DNA of 64,000 nt from Nostoc sp. TCL26-01 (GCF_013393945.1 NZ_CP040297.1:2682804-2746803); one strand, 5' to 3'. Positions 40,965 to 50,382 are shown, counted from the stretch's first letter. Notes: generated from the sequence alone by a model not told the origin. Numbers and translations: made by a program.

Positions 40965-43307
40965 TTAGATAAATCTGCCATTAGAATTTTTACGATGGAT
41001 ACCAATGACAGTAGGACGGGGAACGCCCGTTGCTTGACTTTTACCACCATCAGCAGTTGAGATATTGCTAGGCCAGCTACTACCACGAGGAACAGAACGA
41101 GTCTGATTGAATGTGACACCACTCAAATTCAGAAGTTCTATCTCCCGACTGAGGATAGTACCATCGTTAATTGGACAGTCTTCACCAGGATGTTGTACAG
41201 AAATAATCAGAGTATCTCCCACAAAAGTCGGCCCTGTCATTTCACAACGTACAGGCCCGTAGGCAAAGGGGAATACCTTCCCAGCATCAGCACCACTTGT
41301 CGGGATGTAGAATAACCAGTTATTCCCAAAAACGCCTGTGAAGTTGGAAACATTACCACTAGCAGAGTGATTGATAGTAGTGGGATTACGAGCAGCACCA
41401 GTATTAAAACCGTTGTGGGTGTCGGTTGACATATCTGTCACACCCCAAACATTTGCTTGATTATCAAATGCAAGGTTATCTACATTGGCAAAACCCGCAC
41501 CATCTTCTGAACCGGCTTCCCCACCTTGAGCAAATCTCTGCCAACGGAAGGTTAAACCTGTACCATCAGGGCTATCTTCAATAATTTTGTACAAACCACC
41601 TGATTGTTGGGTATCGTTAGGGGCAGTACTGTATTTAGCAACTACGAAAATCCGGGAATCAGGATAACCATCACTACCGGGCGCACCATCTGTGTAAGCG
41701 ATGAATACTTCTTTGGTGCGGGGATGGACTTCAATATCTTCTGGACGGGCTGTGGGAGTAGCGCCTGCTAAGTTGGCAGCTAAGAAGGCATCAACGAGTA
41801 CTGCACCTTGGGAGGTGTAGAAGTCAGATAATCGCTTATTCTGATAATCTGGTAGTGAGGTTGCTTCATTGGTGCGATCGCAGCTGAATACACCACCATC
41901 ACTAGTTTGACCTGCAATCCCATTGCGTCTGGGTAGTGGTAAAAGTCCATTTCTTTGTGCTGAACCCAAAGCGGCAAACTCTACAGAAGACAGTAGTGAT
42001 GGTGCGATGGGATTAGTGGCAGTATTCAAGAGTAAAGGTATCCATTGACCAGTACCATCGGGATTGTAACGAGCAACATAGAGAGTCCCATTTTCCCATA
42101 AGCTGCTATTGGCTTTATTTGTGGGGGACGTAACTACACCTGTACTGACAAATTTCCAAGTGTGTCCACCACGTCTGTCATCACCTAAATATGCCACTAA
42201 TCTCTTACCAGATTCAGCACGTATAGCGATGTTTTCATGGCGGAAACGACCCAACCAAGTGTGTTTGCGGGGGCGGAAATTGGAATTAACAGGATCAATT
42301 TCTACCATCCAGCCATATTTTTCCCCAACCAAGCCAAATCTCTCGCCAATGCTGCCAGAAACGTAACCTGTCTGTGTACCATCAGGCTTGACAGCTTCTT
42401 GAACAGTACCTTGGAAGTTTTCTTCAGCTGTGAGGATGGTTCCCCAAGGAGTTGTACCACCAGAACAGTTGAAAGCAGTACCAATAATTTTGTTACCTAG
42501 TCCATCAGAACTGAGGCTAAATACCTGAGTAGCGGCTAGCCCAGTACTAACAAAATAGTTATTATCACCTTGTTGATGGCTGCGACTTCCCCAAGCAGTA
42601 ACGCTGCCATAACCATCAGTGCGTTGACCATTGATTGCTAACCCAGAGAGTCCGTGAAGACGACGGTTGCGAGAATCACCACTAATAACAGTAAAACGCT
42701 TTTGCGAGTTACGGCGGTCAACTCGGACAATCGAGCCACCTTGATTGTATAAAAATTCCCCGTCAACTTCTAGATTTCTGTTAGCAGGTAATGCCCAACC
42801 GATGACTGACTCAAAGGCATCAGGGAATGCTCGTAGGTCACTTGTAGAACTGAGTACTGCGCTGGCGAAGGGGAAACTTACATACTCATGGTTGACCCAC
42901 AAATAGCCCGCATCATTAGTTCTACCGAGAGGAATAAAACCAGTGTAATCGCAGTTGAAGCCAAAATAGTCATCACGATTGGGAAATACGCGATCGCCCC
43001 AACTGATAATGACATAGCGATCGTATTCTGGTGGTACAACCACATCGTCAACCACGTTGTAAGTACTTAAGCTGGGATTTGCGGAGGCATTAAGTACTTG
43101 CCCCTGTCCAATTCCTGTGGGTAAAAAACTCTGCTGATGCTGATAAATTGGTAAAGGATGAGGTAAGCGTACTGGCGTAAAGCTCAATGGGGTAGTTGAT
43201 GCTTCTGCAACGCTGAAAACACCATCTAGAAGTTTGTCACCCAATACCGCCGCACCAGCACTACCAGCAAAAAATACTAAAAGTTGTCTGCGACTCAATG
43301 TAGACAT
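40965..43307 (-). CDS. phoX: PhoX-type alkaline phosphatase (DUF839), Tat-exported
   Basis: A 780-residue protein. ATG 43307 is used. A TTG codon before it adds one residue. A twin-arginine signal (LSRRQLLVFFAGSAGAAVLG) starts the protein. The mature part matches the PhoX family: GYLWVNHEYVSFPF near residue 125, GGTTPWGTILTAEENFQG near 285, and the C-terminal GPTFVGDTLIISVQHPGED. PhoX is a calcium- and iron-dependent periplasmic phosphatase that releases phosphate from esters when phosphate is short. No tandem PHO-box pattern could be made out in the 415 bases upstream. It is convergent with the PEP-CTERM gene. Confidence 0.88.
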   Translation of the reverse strand: MSTLSRRQLLVFFAGSAGAAVLGDKLLDGVFSVAEASTTPLSFTPVRLPHPLPIYQHQQSFLPTGIGQGQVLNASANPSLSTYNVVDDVVVPPEYDRYVIISWGDRVFPNRDDYFGFNCDYTGFIPLGRTNDAGYLWVNHEYVSFPFASAVLSSTSDLRAFPDAFESVIGWALPANRNLEVDGEFLYNQGGSIVRVDRRNSQKRFTVISGDSRNRRLHGLSGLAINGQRTDGYGSVTAWGSRSHQQGDNNYFVSTGLAATQVFSLSSDGLGNKIIGTAFNCSGGTTPWGTILTAEENFQGTVQEAVKPDGTQTGYVSGSIGERFGLVGEKYGWMVEIDPVNSNFRPRKHTWLGRFRHENIAIRAESGKRLVAYLGDDRRGGHTWKFVSTGVVTSPTNKANSSLWENGTLYVARYNPDGTGQWIPLLLNTATNPIAPSLLSSVEFAALGSAQRNGLLPLPRRNGIAGQTSDGGVFSCDRTNEATSLPDYQNKRLSDFYTSQGAVLVDAFLAANLAGATPTARPEDIEVHPRTKEVFIAYTDGAPGSDGYPDSRIFVVAKYSTAPNDTQQSGGLYKIIEDSPDGTGLTFRWQRFAQGGEAGSEDGAGFANVDNLAFDNQANVWGVTDMSTDTHNGFNTGAARNPTTINHSASGNVSNFTGVFGNNWLFYIPTSGADAGKVFPFAYGPVRCEMTGPTFVGDTLIISVQHPGEDCPINDGTILSREIELLNLSGVTFNQTRSVPRGSSWPSNISTADGGKSQATGVPRPTVIGIHRKNSNGRFI

Positions 43308-43723
43308 CAAACTTTCCTCTATTGTGACACGAGATATTTACTAGAAAGCATCTCTACAGAATTAAAGAAAAACTCAATAATCCTCGGTTTTTCTCGGATT
43401 TTAAATATCAGATTTGCTGAGTTGAACAGCAAGTTCAATCTGACTTAAGCTGCTAGAATGCAGCAAAATACTCCAAATTATAAAAATCTATGTAATGATA
43501 ATTAACACTAGGTTATATATCGATTAACTGAAAATTATCAGTCTTTGAACTTATATAAAAAAGGAGTTTTGCTTCATTGATCCCTTTGGTCTGTTACGCA
43601 GGTTCAATAAATGTAAGTAAGTTGAAACGATAAAATTAAACCATGTGAAAAACAATAAACTAAGCTAAAACCCCTAAGCCAAAATAGGAACTGTGTTGAG
43701 TACCAGACTGTCTTATCCTGAAG
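43308..43723. other. Divergent promoter region between phoX and a glycosyltransferase
   Basis: An AT-rich stretch of 416 bases without a gene. Promoters for both flanking genes should lie here. No named site could be supported. Confidence 0.4.
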
Positions 43724-44704
43724 ATGAGTAGTACTGTTGTGGGTGAGACTGTGTTTATCAGCGTTGTGATACCGACTTATAATCGTCAGGCGATTTTAGA
43801 AAAATGTTTACGCGCCTTGGAAGGGCAAAAACTCAGTGCTACAAGTGCAATCAATGGTTATGAAATCGTCTTGGTAGATGATGGTTCTACTGATGGGACA
43901 TTAGAATGGTTGGCAGCATACAAAGAAGACTTTCCCCATGTGAAGTGCTTTGAGCAAGATCATGCAGGGCCTGCGGCAGCAAGGAATTTAGGTGTAGAGC
44001 AGGCATCGGGGGATATAATTATTTTCATTGATAGCGATCTAGTAGTTTTAGAAAACTTCTTACAAGCTCATGCGGATGCTTTGGTGTTGGGGAAAGAGAA
44101 GTTGGGAAGCGATCGCTTTTTTACTTACGGTGCAGTTATTAATACTTGTAATTTCGCTCACCCCACCGCCGAACCTTATAAAATTACTGACTTTTCCGCA
44201 GCGTTCTTTGCTACAGGTAATGTCGCTATTCCTAAACATTGGTTAGAGCAAGCCGGACTCTTTGATACTGGTTTTCAACTCTATGGTTGGGAAGATTTAG
44301 AATTAGGTGTCAGACTAAAAAACTTAGGATTACAACTGATTAAATGTCCTGCTGCTGTCGGCTATCATTGGCATCCACCATTTAATTTAGAACAAGTCCC
44401 TAGCCTGATAGAAAAAGAAATTCAGCGCGGACGGATGGGAGTTTTATTCTACCAAAAACACCCGACGTGGGAAGTGCGAATGATGATTCAAATGACATGG
44501 TTACATCGTCTACTATGGGGACTGCTTTCTCTCAATGGTGCATTGAATGAAAAAACAATGGCTCCTTTACTGCAGTGGTTAATTAAACTGGGTAAACCTC
44601 AACTAGCTCTGGAAATTGCCAGAATTTTCCTCAACTGGTACAACGTCAAAGGTGTGTATGAGGCTTATGCTCAAGTGGGTAGAGATTACTCTCTATCTAA
44701 GTAA
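43724..44704 (+). CDS. Glycosyltransferase family 2
   Basis: A 326-residue GT-A enzyme. Motifs are VVIPTYNRQAILEKCLRALE, ILVDDGSTDGTLEWLAAY-like text near 45-60, the metal site IIFIDSDLVVLENF near residue 103 and GWEDLELGVRLKNLG near 190. It resembles the chondroitin-polymerase-like group of inverting transferases. There is no clear membrane anchor. It is not next to a polysaccharide operon, and a PHP-family gene follows 231 bases downstream. Donor and acceptor are unknown. Confidence 0.88.
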   Translation: MSSTVVGETVFISVVIPTYNRQAILEKCLRALEGQKLSATSAINGYEIVLVDDGSTDGTLEWLAAYKEDFPHVKCFEQDHAGPAAARNLGVEQASGDIIIFIDSDLVVLENFLQAHADALVLGKEKLGSDRFFTYGAVINTCNFAHPTAEPYKITDFSAAFFATGNVAIPKHWLEQAGLFDTGFQLYGWEDLELGVRLKNLGLQLIKCPAAVGYHWHPPFNLEQVPSLIEKEIQRGRMGVLFYQKHPTWEVRMMIQMTWLHRLLWGLLSLNGALNEKTMAPLLQWLIKLGKPQLALEIARIFLNWYNVKGVYEAYAQVGRDYSLSK

Positions 44705-44935
44705 ATAAATGCAGATTATAGAAATATTTGTGACTCATACTTATGAAGGCAATTGGAAATACTCATGTTCATCAGCATTGAGATTTGCTAACGTAGTCTT
44801 AACATATTGAAAAATTTTGCTGATGAAGCAGAAAAAATCAGAGATAGCACTATTTTAAAGTGCTAGATATGTCTTTTTTAGTGAGTGTGGCGTGCTGCTC
44901 TGTGAGGAATCAAGTATTTTTATTCAGAGGGGGTT

Positions 44936-45622
44936 ATGGTTGTAAATTTTGCTCGGACATCTGCTTCTACCGAACTCTTAAAGCAAGTATTCCAGACAAT
45001 TGATGCTCAAAGTTGTCCGAATTTATATAACTTTCATATGCACACAGTTTATTCTGATGGCAGGTTACAGCCTAATGTGTTGATGGAACAAGCGATCGCC
45101 ATTGGCCTAGAGGGCTTAACAATCACTGACCATCATACTGTGGGAGGCTACGAAATAGCTCAAGCCTGGTTAGAAGATTGGAGATGGAATCATCCTGGTG
45201 TCGCTACTCCTCACTTGTGGAGTGGTGTAGAAGTGAATGCGAATCTTTTAAACATAGAGGTGCATATTTTAGCTTACGCATTCCAGCTAGAACATTCCAG
45301 CATGAGACCTTATCTGCAAAGAAAAGCGACTACAGGCCAAGAGTATGAAGCAGGTAACGTAATTGCAGCTATTCATGCAGCCGGGGGACTGGCGGTGTTA
45401 GCACATCCAGCACGTTACAAGCGATCGCTGTTTGACTTAATACCAGCAGCAGTGGAATATGGAATTGATGGTGTAGAGACATTTTACGCTTACAACAACC
45501 CTAACCCCTGGAAACCTAGCATTGTTGAATCACAACAGGTGCAAAACCTAGCCCAAGAGTATGGATTGTTCAATACCTGTGGTACTGACACCCACGGTTT
45601 AAGCCTACTGCAACGCCTGTAA
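44936..45622 (+). CDS. PHP-domain phosphoesterase
   Basis: A 228-residue PHP metal-dependent phosphoesterase. Metal ligands are in NFHMHTVYSDGRLQPN near residue 33 (HxH), TITDHHTVGG near 63, VLAHPARYKR near 150 and CGTDTHGLS near the end. It is related to RnaseAM/YciV-type 5'-3' exonucleases and to nucleotide-3',5'-bisphosphate phosphatases, with no added domain. The ATG follows an AGAGGGGG box. It is likely monocistronic. A terminator-like CAGGAG/CCAGGG pair lies after it, but it is weak. Confidence 0.85.
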   Translation: MVVNFARTSASTELLKQVFQTIDAQSCPNLYNFHMHTVYSDGRLQPNVLMEQAIAIGLEGLTITDHHTVGGYEIAQAWLEDWRWNHPGVATPHLWSGVEVNANLLNIEVHILAYAFQLEHSSMRPYLQRKATTGQEYEAGNVIAAIHAAGGLAVLAHPARYKRSLFDLIPAAVEYGIDGVETFYAYNNPNPWKPSIVESQQVQNLAQEYGLFNTCGTDTHGLSLLQRL

Positions 45623-45676
45623 AGATGCTTTTCATCCATAGAGAACTCCTGGTTTAATCAGCCAGGGGAAAAACCA

Positions 45677-45732
45677 ATTCAAAATTCAAAATTCAAAATT
45701 CAAAATTCAAAATTCAAAATTCAAAATTCAAA
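45677..45732. repeat. Eight perfect ATTCAAA heptamers
   Basis: Exactly eight tandem ATTCAAA units. The same unit recurs in short runs at 18222-18246 (other strand) and 49560-49581. Confidence 0.95.
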
Positions 45733-45770
45733 ATTTAAGAAATCATGATCAATGACTGTTCCCTGTTCCC

Positions 45771-45798
45771 TAATGACTATTGACTAATGACTATTGAC
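45771..45798. repeat. Four TAATGAC/TATTGAC heptamers overlapping a gene end
   Basis: TAATGAC and TATTGAC alternate. The TAG stop and the final Ser-Gln of the Uma2 gene come from the array. Confidence 0.9.
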
Positions 45799-46432
45799 TA
45801 AATTCCGATAACAACCAAGCAACAACTTGACTTTGATGCGTTTGACGAGTACGTCGGAAAGCTTCTTCTAATAGAGAAATTGCTAATCCTGGTAAAATTT
45901 GAGATTGAGTTATTCTGCGACTACCACCATTTTCTACAGCAAAAGCAATCACCTGCACTTTTTGCACATCGATAATCCAGTATTCATCTACTCCTAATTC
46001 TTCATAAAGCAGACGTTTTTCACCTTTGTCATCTGCTAGAGAACTATTTGCCACTTCAATAACTAAATTTGGTGCTGGATAATCGTCTAGGTTGATGATT
46101 CCTGTCCCCCAAGGAATAGCACCAGCATTTTCACCAATATAATAAGACACGTCAGGTTGTGCTTCTTTGAAACCTTTTTTGCGGTAAGTGCAATTATCAT
46201 TGCCATTAATAGCAATACCTTTGATTGCGGCATATATGCTAACGGCAATAATCACAACTGTGTGATCTCGTGAATGATCATTCCCTATTGGTGGCATTTC
46301 AAACCTCATTTTGCCGTTGTAATAGTAGCTTTTGGCCTTGTGATAAAAAGGATTGGTGATTACCTGAATATATTCATCCCAAGTAGCTGTTAGCCAAGTG
46401 TCCGTGAGTAATTTTTTTTGTAAGTTTGTCAT
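45791..46432 (-). CDS. Uma2-family (DUF820) PD-(D/E)XK protein
   Basis: A 213-residue protein of the Uma2 family, abundant in cyanobacteria. The nuclease fold is seen in PDVSYYIGENAG, then NLVIEVANSSLADDKGEKRL near residue 125 (the D/E-x-K positions) and GVDEYWIIDVQKVQVIAF. Its function is unknown, and many copies per genome are common. It lies 25 bases after the Rpn-family gene, so the two are probably co-transcribed. The last codons are made of a heptamer array. Confidence 0.85.
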   Translation of the reverse strand: MTNLQKKLLTDTWLTATWDEYIQVITNPFYHKAKSYYYNGKMRFEMPPIGNDHSRDHTVVIIAVSIYAAIKGIAINGNDNCTYRKKGFKEAQPDVSYYIGENAGAIPWGTGIINLDDYPAPNLVIEVANSSLADDKGEKRLLYEELGVDEYWIIDVQKVQVIAFAVENGGSRRITQSQILPGLAISLLEEAFRRTRQTHQSQVVAWLLSEFSQ

Positions 46433-46457
46433 AATTTTAAGATGCGATCGCTAGTGT

Positions 46458-47378
46458 CTAACTTTCCCTCAACCAAACTTCTAAATCGGCCAGACTAGAA
46501 AAGTCTAATAGCGCTTCACCTAAATTTTCTAACTCTGCAACAGATAAACTTTGAATCTGTTCTTGTAATTGAGGCGCTAGTGAGCCAAATCGACGGCTGA
46601 GTTGGCGCATAATTAGTGACAAGGCTTCTTGCTGAATACCTTGTTGAATACCTTGTTGAATACCTTCTCTCATCCAACTGGTGACGATTTTCATAACCTC
46701 TTCCTCTTGTCTTGGTTCAATGCTAGCAAGCTGTTCTTGAAATAGGGCTTCTTCTTGAGCATTTAACTGTAGGTAAGTATCAATAAAACCAGAAATTAAC
46801 TGTACTTGTGCTGGGTTCAATCCTAAAGTCGTCAGTAATTGTAACGACACTAGCTTGACTGTAGGACGTTCTTGAGCATCCATTCGCATTTTAGACATCA
46901 AAGCACTAGCTACAGGATTGTGCTGATTGACGAAATCTTGCCAATTCAGGCGATTTAATTGGATGACTCGATAATTAAATTCCAGCACAGTCCAACCAGG
47001 AAACTCAAGCCGATAATTCTCTGGTTCTAGAGTTTTTGGTGAGTCATGGGAATAAATGACGATAGGATATATGGGGAGAGCGAATTTTTCGTGTAAGCGT
47101 GCGAAGTAAGTAAACATTCGTCTATTGAACCCAGCTTCAGCAGAGGATTGATGCTCTATGTGAATGATAAAAAGAGCATTTTGATTTCTGAAAGAGGCTT
47201 TCACAACTAAATCGACGATTTTACGTTCCCCTTCGGTAACGTCAGTCAGTACCTCTTGCGGTAAAAATTCGATGGAATCAGGGTTCCAATAGGCGCTGAT
47301 ATCAGGAAAAAAGAGTTCGATAAACTCTGGCAAGAAGTTGCTGAGTAGTTCTTTAAACAGGCGATCGTGGTCAATCAT
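46458..47378 (-). CDS. Rpn-family PD-(D/E)XK nuclease-like protein with DUF4351 tail
   Basis: A 306-residue protein. The N-terminal half is the RpnA/transposase-PD-(D/E)XK fold: MIDHDRLFKELLSNFLPEF, KIVDLVVKASFRN and FIIHIEHQSSAEAGF (E-x-Q). The C-terminus (about 255-306) is a DUF4351-type helical domain (LIMRQLSRRFGSLAPQLQEQ). A linker has GIQQ three times in a row, encoded by a near-perfect 12-base DNA repeat (46632-46670). Rpn relatives are DNA endonucleases that promote recombination, and cyanobacterial copies vary in number. The natural role here is unknown. Confidence 0.85.
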   Translation of the reverse strand: MIDHDRLFKELLSNFLPEFIELFFPDISAYWNPDSIEFLPQEVLTDVTEGERKIVDLVVKASFRNQNALFIIHIEHQSSAEAGFNRRMFTYFARLHEKFALPIYPIVIYSHDSPKTLEPENYRLEFPGWTVLEFNYRVIQLNRLNWQDFVNQHNPVASALMSKMRMDAQERPTVKLVSLQLLTTLGLNPAQVQLISGFIDTYLQLNAQEEALFQEQLASIEPRQEEEVMKIVTSWMREGIQQGIQQGIQQEALSLIMRQLSRRFGSLAPQLQEQIQSLSVAELENLGEALLDFSSLADLEVWLRES

Positions 47379-47510
47379 TTAGTAATTTTAGCGGATTTAT
47401 CGGCATTATTAGCCATAAATGCTGATAAAGCAGAAGTGAATCTGTTGTAAAAAAAACAAAATAGGGATTGCAACATAGATTGATTCTGCTTTAATCTGGA
47501 AGGACAACAA

Positions 47511-47535
47511 ACCAGTTAAGTAGACTGGTGTTTTT
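47511..47535 (+). terminator. Hairpin with T-run upstream of the DUF5895-like gene
   Basis: ACCAGT (47511-47516), seven-base loop, ACTGGT (47524-47529), then GTTTTTG. It lies 56 bases before the ATG and could be an attenuator or an upstream terminator. Confidence 0.45.
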
Positions 47536-47590
47536 GTGTCGGCGCTCTGTTGACAAACTTGTTTAGCAAAATACCCTGTAGCCTAAAACG

Positions 47591-48463
47591 ATGAAAGCAT
47601 CTGCTAAGTTCGACTTTGAGGACGAAAAATTTAATGCACCACCTTCTCAAGTCATCCCTTGGTGTCAGATGATTAACCCTCGACACAGCACAGATGGTAT
47701 TCAAAACTACGGTTTAGCAATAAAATTAGATAATGCTCAGGCTGTTGGTTTTCAGCCTGATAAAAATTGGCAGAAAGTAGAACACGAATTTAGCTCTGGT
47801 GTGGAGACAGTTTATATCACAACCACTCCCCGGATAGTAATTGTGCGACGAGGGCCTTTATCAGTTAAAGATAGAGAAACTGGGATTAAACTTGGCACAC
47901 TCAAAGAAAATTATGATGCGTTTTTAGCAGACAAACTTAAGTTTAAAACTTTTACACGCTACTTAATTTTCTTAGTAGATGAAAATAAAAAGTTTTTACA
48001 TGATACACCTCTGCAATTAACTCTTAATGGTGCAGCAGGTGCAAGTTTTAGTAAAACCTATTGTGAATTTCAACAAGGCAAAATAGTCAGTGGGTTTGTG
48101 TCCGAATTAGAAAGAGCTTACGCTGTCTATCGTAAACAGCCAGTGACACCAAAAGGCCCTCTATTTCATGCTCACGGGATTTTCTGTCCCATTGTTGAAT
48201 GTGAAGAAAGAGGGATTGAACCGAATACAGTTTTGGTGGCTTCAACTGTAGACTATGAACATCCAACAGTTAGCAATTTAACCAACTATCTGATTGCTTC
48301 TGATGCACCAGAATCGATGATTATTTGTAAAGCTTTTGAAGATTACAAAGATTTTGGTAAGGAACCAGTGAGAACAGAAACTGCACCCAAGATGGCAATG
48401 GCTGGAGTTTCTAGTTCTTATGTGTATCCCGATGAAGATGATTTTGGTTACCCACCATATTAA
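47591..48463 (+). CDS. DUF5895-like hypothetical protein
   Basis: A 290-residue cytoplasmic protein that I associate with the cyanobacterial DUF5895 family from memory. It starts MKASAKFDFEDEKFNAPPSQ. The middle has FSSGVETVYITTTPRIVIVR and the end an acidic YPDEDDFGYPPY tail. The acidic, aromatic tail and the beta-rich core recall single-strand DNA-binding or phage-recombination proteins, but that is only a guess. Homologues are, to my memory, common on plasmids and islands. It is divergent from the Rpn gene and close to mobile-type genes. Confidence 0.6.
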   Translation: MKASAKFDFEDEKFNAPPSQVIPWCQMINPRHSTDGIQNYGLAIKLDNAQAVGFQPDKNWQKVEHEFSSGVETVYITTTPRIVIVRRGPLSVKDRETGIKLGTLKENYDAFLADKLKFKTFTRYLIFLVDENKKFLHDTPLQLTLNGAAGASFSKTYCEFQQGKIVSGFVSELERAYAVYRKQPVTPKGPLFHAHGIFCPIVECEERGIEPNTVLVASTVDYEHPTVSNLTNYLIASDAPESMIICKAFEDYKDFGKEPVRTETAPKMAMAGVSSSYVYPDEDDFGYPPY

Positions 48464-48573
48464 ATCAGTGAACAGTTATCAAGCGTAAGTAGGTGGGTGG
48501 GGAAATTTTATAACTTGCTAAATCATCTCTCGATTCAGCAACGCCAAAATCTGAGTACGGGGGTGTTAACGCT

Positions 48574-48954
48574 TCAAAACTTGATGCTGAAAGCAGAGAC
48601 AGCTAAAGCACCCCAGGCTAGGAGAAAGGCGACACCGCCGAGGGGAGTAATTGCTCCTAAGATTTTGATGCCAGTTAGACTCAAGGCATATAAACTGCCA
48701 GAAAATATGATGATACCAATGATAAACAACCACCCACTAGCGATTAATGTGGTTGGTGGTGATTCTATGCGACTAATGAGAATAGCAACTAACAAGAGCG
48801 CTAGAGCGTGGTACATTTGGTAACGAGCGCCAACTTCAAAGATTTCTAGCGATCGCTCACTAACTTTTTCCCGTAAGGCATGGGAAGCGAAAGCCCCACA
48901 GGCAACAGACAAACCACCTAAAACGGCAGCTACGCTCAAAAAAATCTGTGTCAT
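48574..48954 (-). CDS. DUF423 membrane protein
   Basis: A 126-residue protein with four predicted membrane helices (about 5-25, 40-60, 68-88, 95-118). Family marks are GGLSVACGAFASHALREK near residue 15, the asparagine/tyrosine pair of VGARYQMYHALALL near 45 and GSLYALSLTGIKILGAITPL near 84. The family (YgdD/TMEM256 type) has no settled function. It sits 28 bases after the membrane protein at 48983 and probably shares its message. Confidence 0.87.
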   Translation of the reverse strand: MTQIFLSVAAVLGGLSVACGAFASHALREKVSERSLEIFEVGARYQMYHALALLLVAILISRIESPPTTLIASGWLFIIGIIIFSGSLYALSLTGIKILGAITPLGGVAFLLAWGALAVSAFSIKF

Positions 48955-48982
48955 GAGACTTAGTGGTCAATAAATGAGATAA

Positions 48983-49471
48983 TTAGACATCAAAATGGTA
49001 TGATACTGCTCCTTCTTCATTGACCTGAAAATTAGCGTTGAATTCTTTAGCTTTATCATCTAAATATTGCCTAGCGACAGTTGCAGGTAATTGAGACTGC
49101 ATCGCAAAACCTAAAACAGTCACTCGTCCTTGATTTTCTTGAATCATTTCATAAAAAGTAGATTGTAGGCGATCGCTCATTTGCTGCTGAAGGGCCTTTT
49201 TGGAGTTTCTGTTTTGCAAATATAGTGCTACCCCCAGCCACGAACCCACAATCATAGTAGGAACGCCAAATATTAATCCTTGAGTAGCAGTATTATCCAG
49301 TAAATTCAACGCATCCCTATTTATATAATCCTTCACCAACTCCTCATTTTCACCAGTAGCGATCGGTTTAAGCATGGTATTTCTCTGAATCACCGCAGAG
49401 GTTGATAGTGTCAAAAACATGAATCCGAGTGTTAATAGCCAACCTGCGGCTAACTTTTCAGCAGTCTTCAT
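48983..49471 (-). CDS. Two-helix membrane protein with cytoplasmic winged-helix-like end
   Basis: A 162-residue protein not recognised. It has two hydrophobic segments (about 8-27 and 65-85). After them a soluble domain (about 95-162) reads LQSTFYEMIQENQGRVTVLG, ATVARQYLDDKAKEF and ends EEGAVSYHFDV. That order (helix, short basic turn, helix, beta hairpin) is like a winged helix. It is followed by the DUF423 gene on the same strand. The function is unknown. Confidence 0.65.
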   Translation of the reverse strand: MKTAEKLAAGWLLTLGFMFLTLSTSAVIQRNTMLKPIATGENEELVKDYINRDALNLLDNTATQGLIFGVPTMIVGSWLGVALYLQNRNSKKALQQQMSDRLQSTFYEMIQENQGRVTVLGFAMQSQLPATVARQYLDDKAKEFNANFQVNEEGAVSYHFDV

Positions 49472-49585
49472 AATGCCACTTCAGATTTAAACTTTGCTTG
49501 TGATTTTAACTTCACTTTGGGGGGAGTGGGAAGATGAGAGTATGGGGGGATGGGGGAAATCAATTCAAAATTCAAAATTCGTCTT

Positions 49586-49628
49586 GGAAAGTTTGCTCAA
49601 CGGGGGAAACCCCCACACGCAACTTTCC
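49586..49628. repeat. Hairpin repeat GGAAAGTT...AACTTTCC
   Basis: Outer arms GGAAAGTT and AACTTTCC enclose GGGGGAAACCCCC. The same words (GTTGCGTG, GGGTTTCCC, TTGAGCAAACT) occur in the element nested at 16789-16827. Confidence 0.8.
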
Positions 49629-49698
49629 GCAAAATTCAAAATTGAGAATCATCACTCCTGACTCCCCCTCATCACTCATCACTCAGGACTCAGCACTC

Positions 49699-50382
49699 TT
49701 AACGTGTTGCTTCTAATATGCGCGAGAAGTAGAAACTGGTTTTAGTAAAGGCTTTTCTTTGGATAGTAAAGCCGTTGCTTTCCAGGATTTTGATCACATC
49801 GGCTTCTCGGTGGAGGTAGGCGCGGGTGGCTTTACTAGGACCGGGAAAAAAGTTACCAATTTTTTTGAGTAAAGCTAAGGCACAAGTTTTGGGGGCAAAA
49901 CTGAGGATAATTCTAGATTGTGATAAAGAACAGAGGTGAGAAATCATCTCATCAGCTTTTTCTTGGGGGTAGTGGATGAGGACATCCAAACAAATGACAG
50001 TGTGATAATTCCCACTCAAAGATTCTAAATCTTGGACGGCAAAGGTAGGATTTTCGGGATTGCCGATCGCCTCTAAGGCTCTTTGTTTGCCTTCTTCGAC
50101 CATTTTTTCCGAAATATCGCTGGCATAGACCTTTGCGCCTGCTGTAGCCAGGGGAATGCTGAGACTACCCACACCACAACCAGCATCGCAGATTGACAAA
50201 TCGGCTAAATTGCCATCATTTGTTAACCAGCCGATGACAGTATCCACAGTTTGCTGGTGACCGTTACGGATGTCAAGTTGGACTTTGTTAACTTCGCCAT
50301 CCCCATAAATCCGTCTCCATCGATCAAACCCTGTGGAATTAAAATACTCACGAACAATAGTCTTATCGTCGGCTGCGTTCAT
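49699..50382 (-). CDS. chlM: Magnesium-protoporphyrin IX O-methyltransferase
   Basis: A 227-residue S-adenosylmethionine-dependent methyltransferase. It starts MNAADDKTIVREYFNSTGFD, with WRRIYGDGEVNKVQ near residue 22, which is typical of ChlM/BchM. The SAM loop is SICDAGCGVGSLSIPLA near 63-79. It methylates the propionate of Mg-protoporphyrin IX, the step before the aerobic cyclase in chlorophyll synthesis, at the thylakoid membrane. It is a single gene with 276 bases upstream. No other chlorophyll gene is adjacent. Confidence 0.93.
   Translation of the reverse strand: MNAADDKTIVREYFNSTGFDRWRRIYGDGEVNKVQLDIRNGHQQTVDTVIGWLTNDGNLADLSICDAGCGVGSLSIPLATAGAKVYASDISEKMVEEGKQRALEAIGNPENPTFAVQDLESLSGNYHTVICLDVLIHYPQEKADEMISHLCSLSQSRIILSFAPKTCALALLKKIGNFFPGPSKATRAYLHREADVIKILESNGFTIQRKAFTKTSFYFSRILEATR

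Noticed and set aside
44710..44811. 33-codon frame after the glycosyltransferase
   Set aside because: It has no ribosome-binding site and no resemblance to a protein I know. It looks like chance.
45677..45732. CRISPR-like array
   Set aside because: It consists of tandem seven-base units without spacers, as in other heptamer arrays here.
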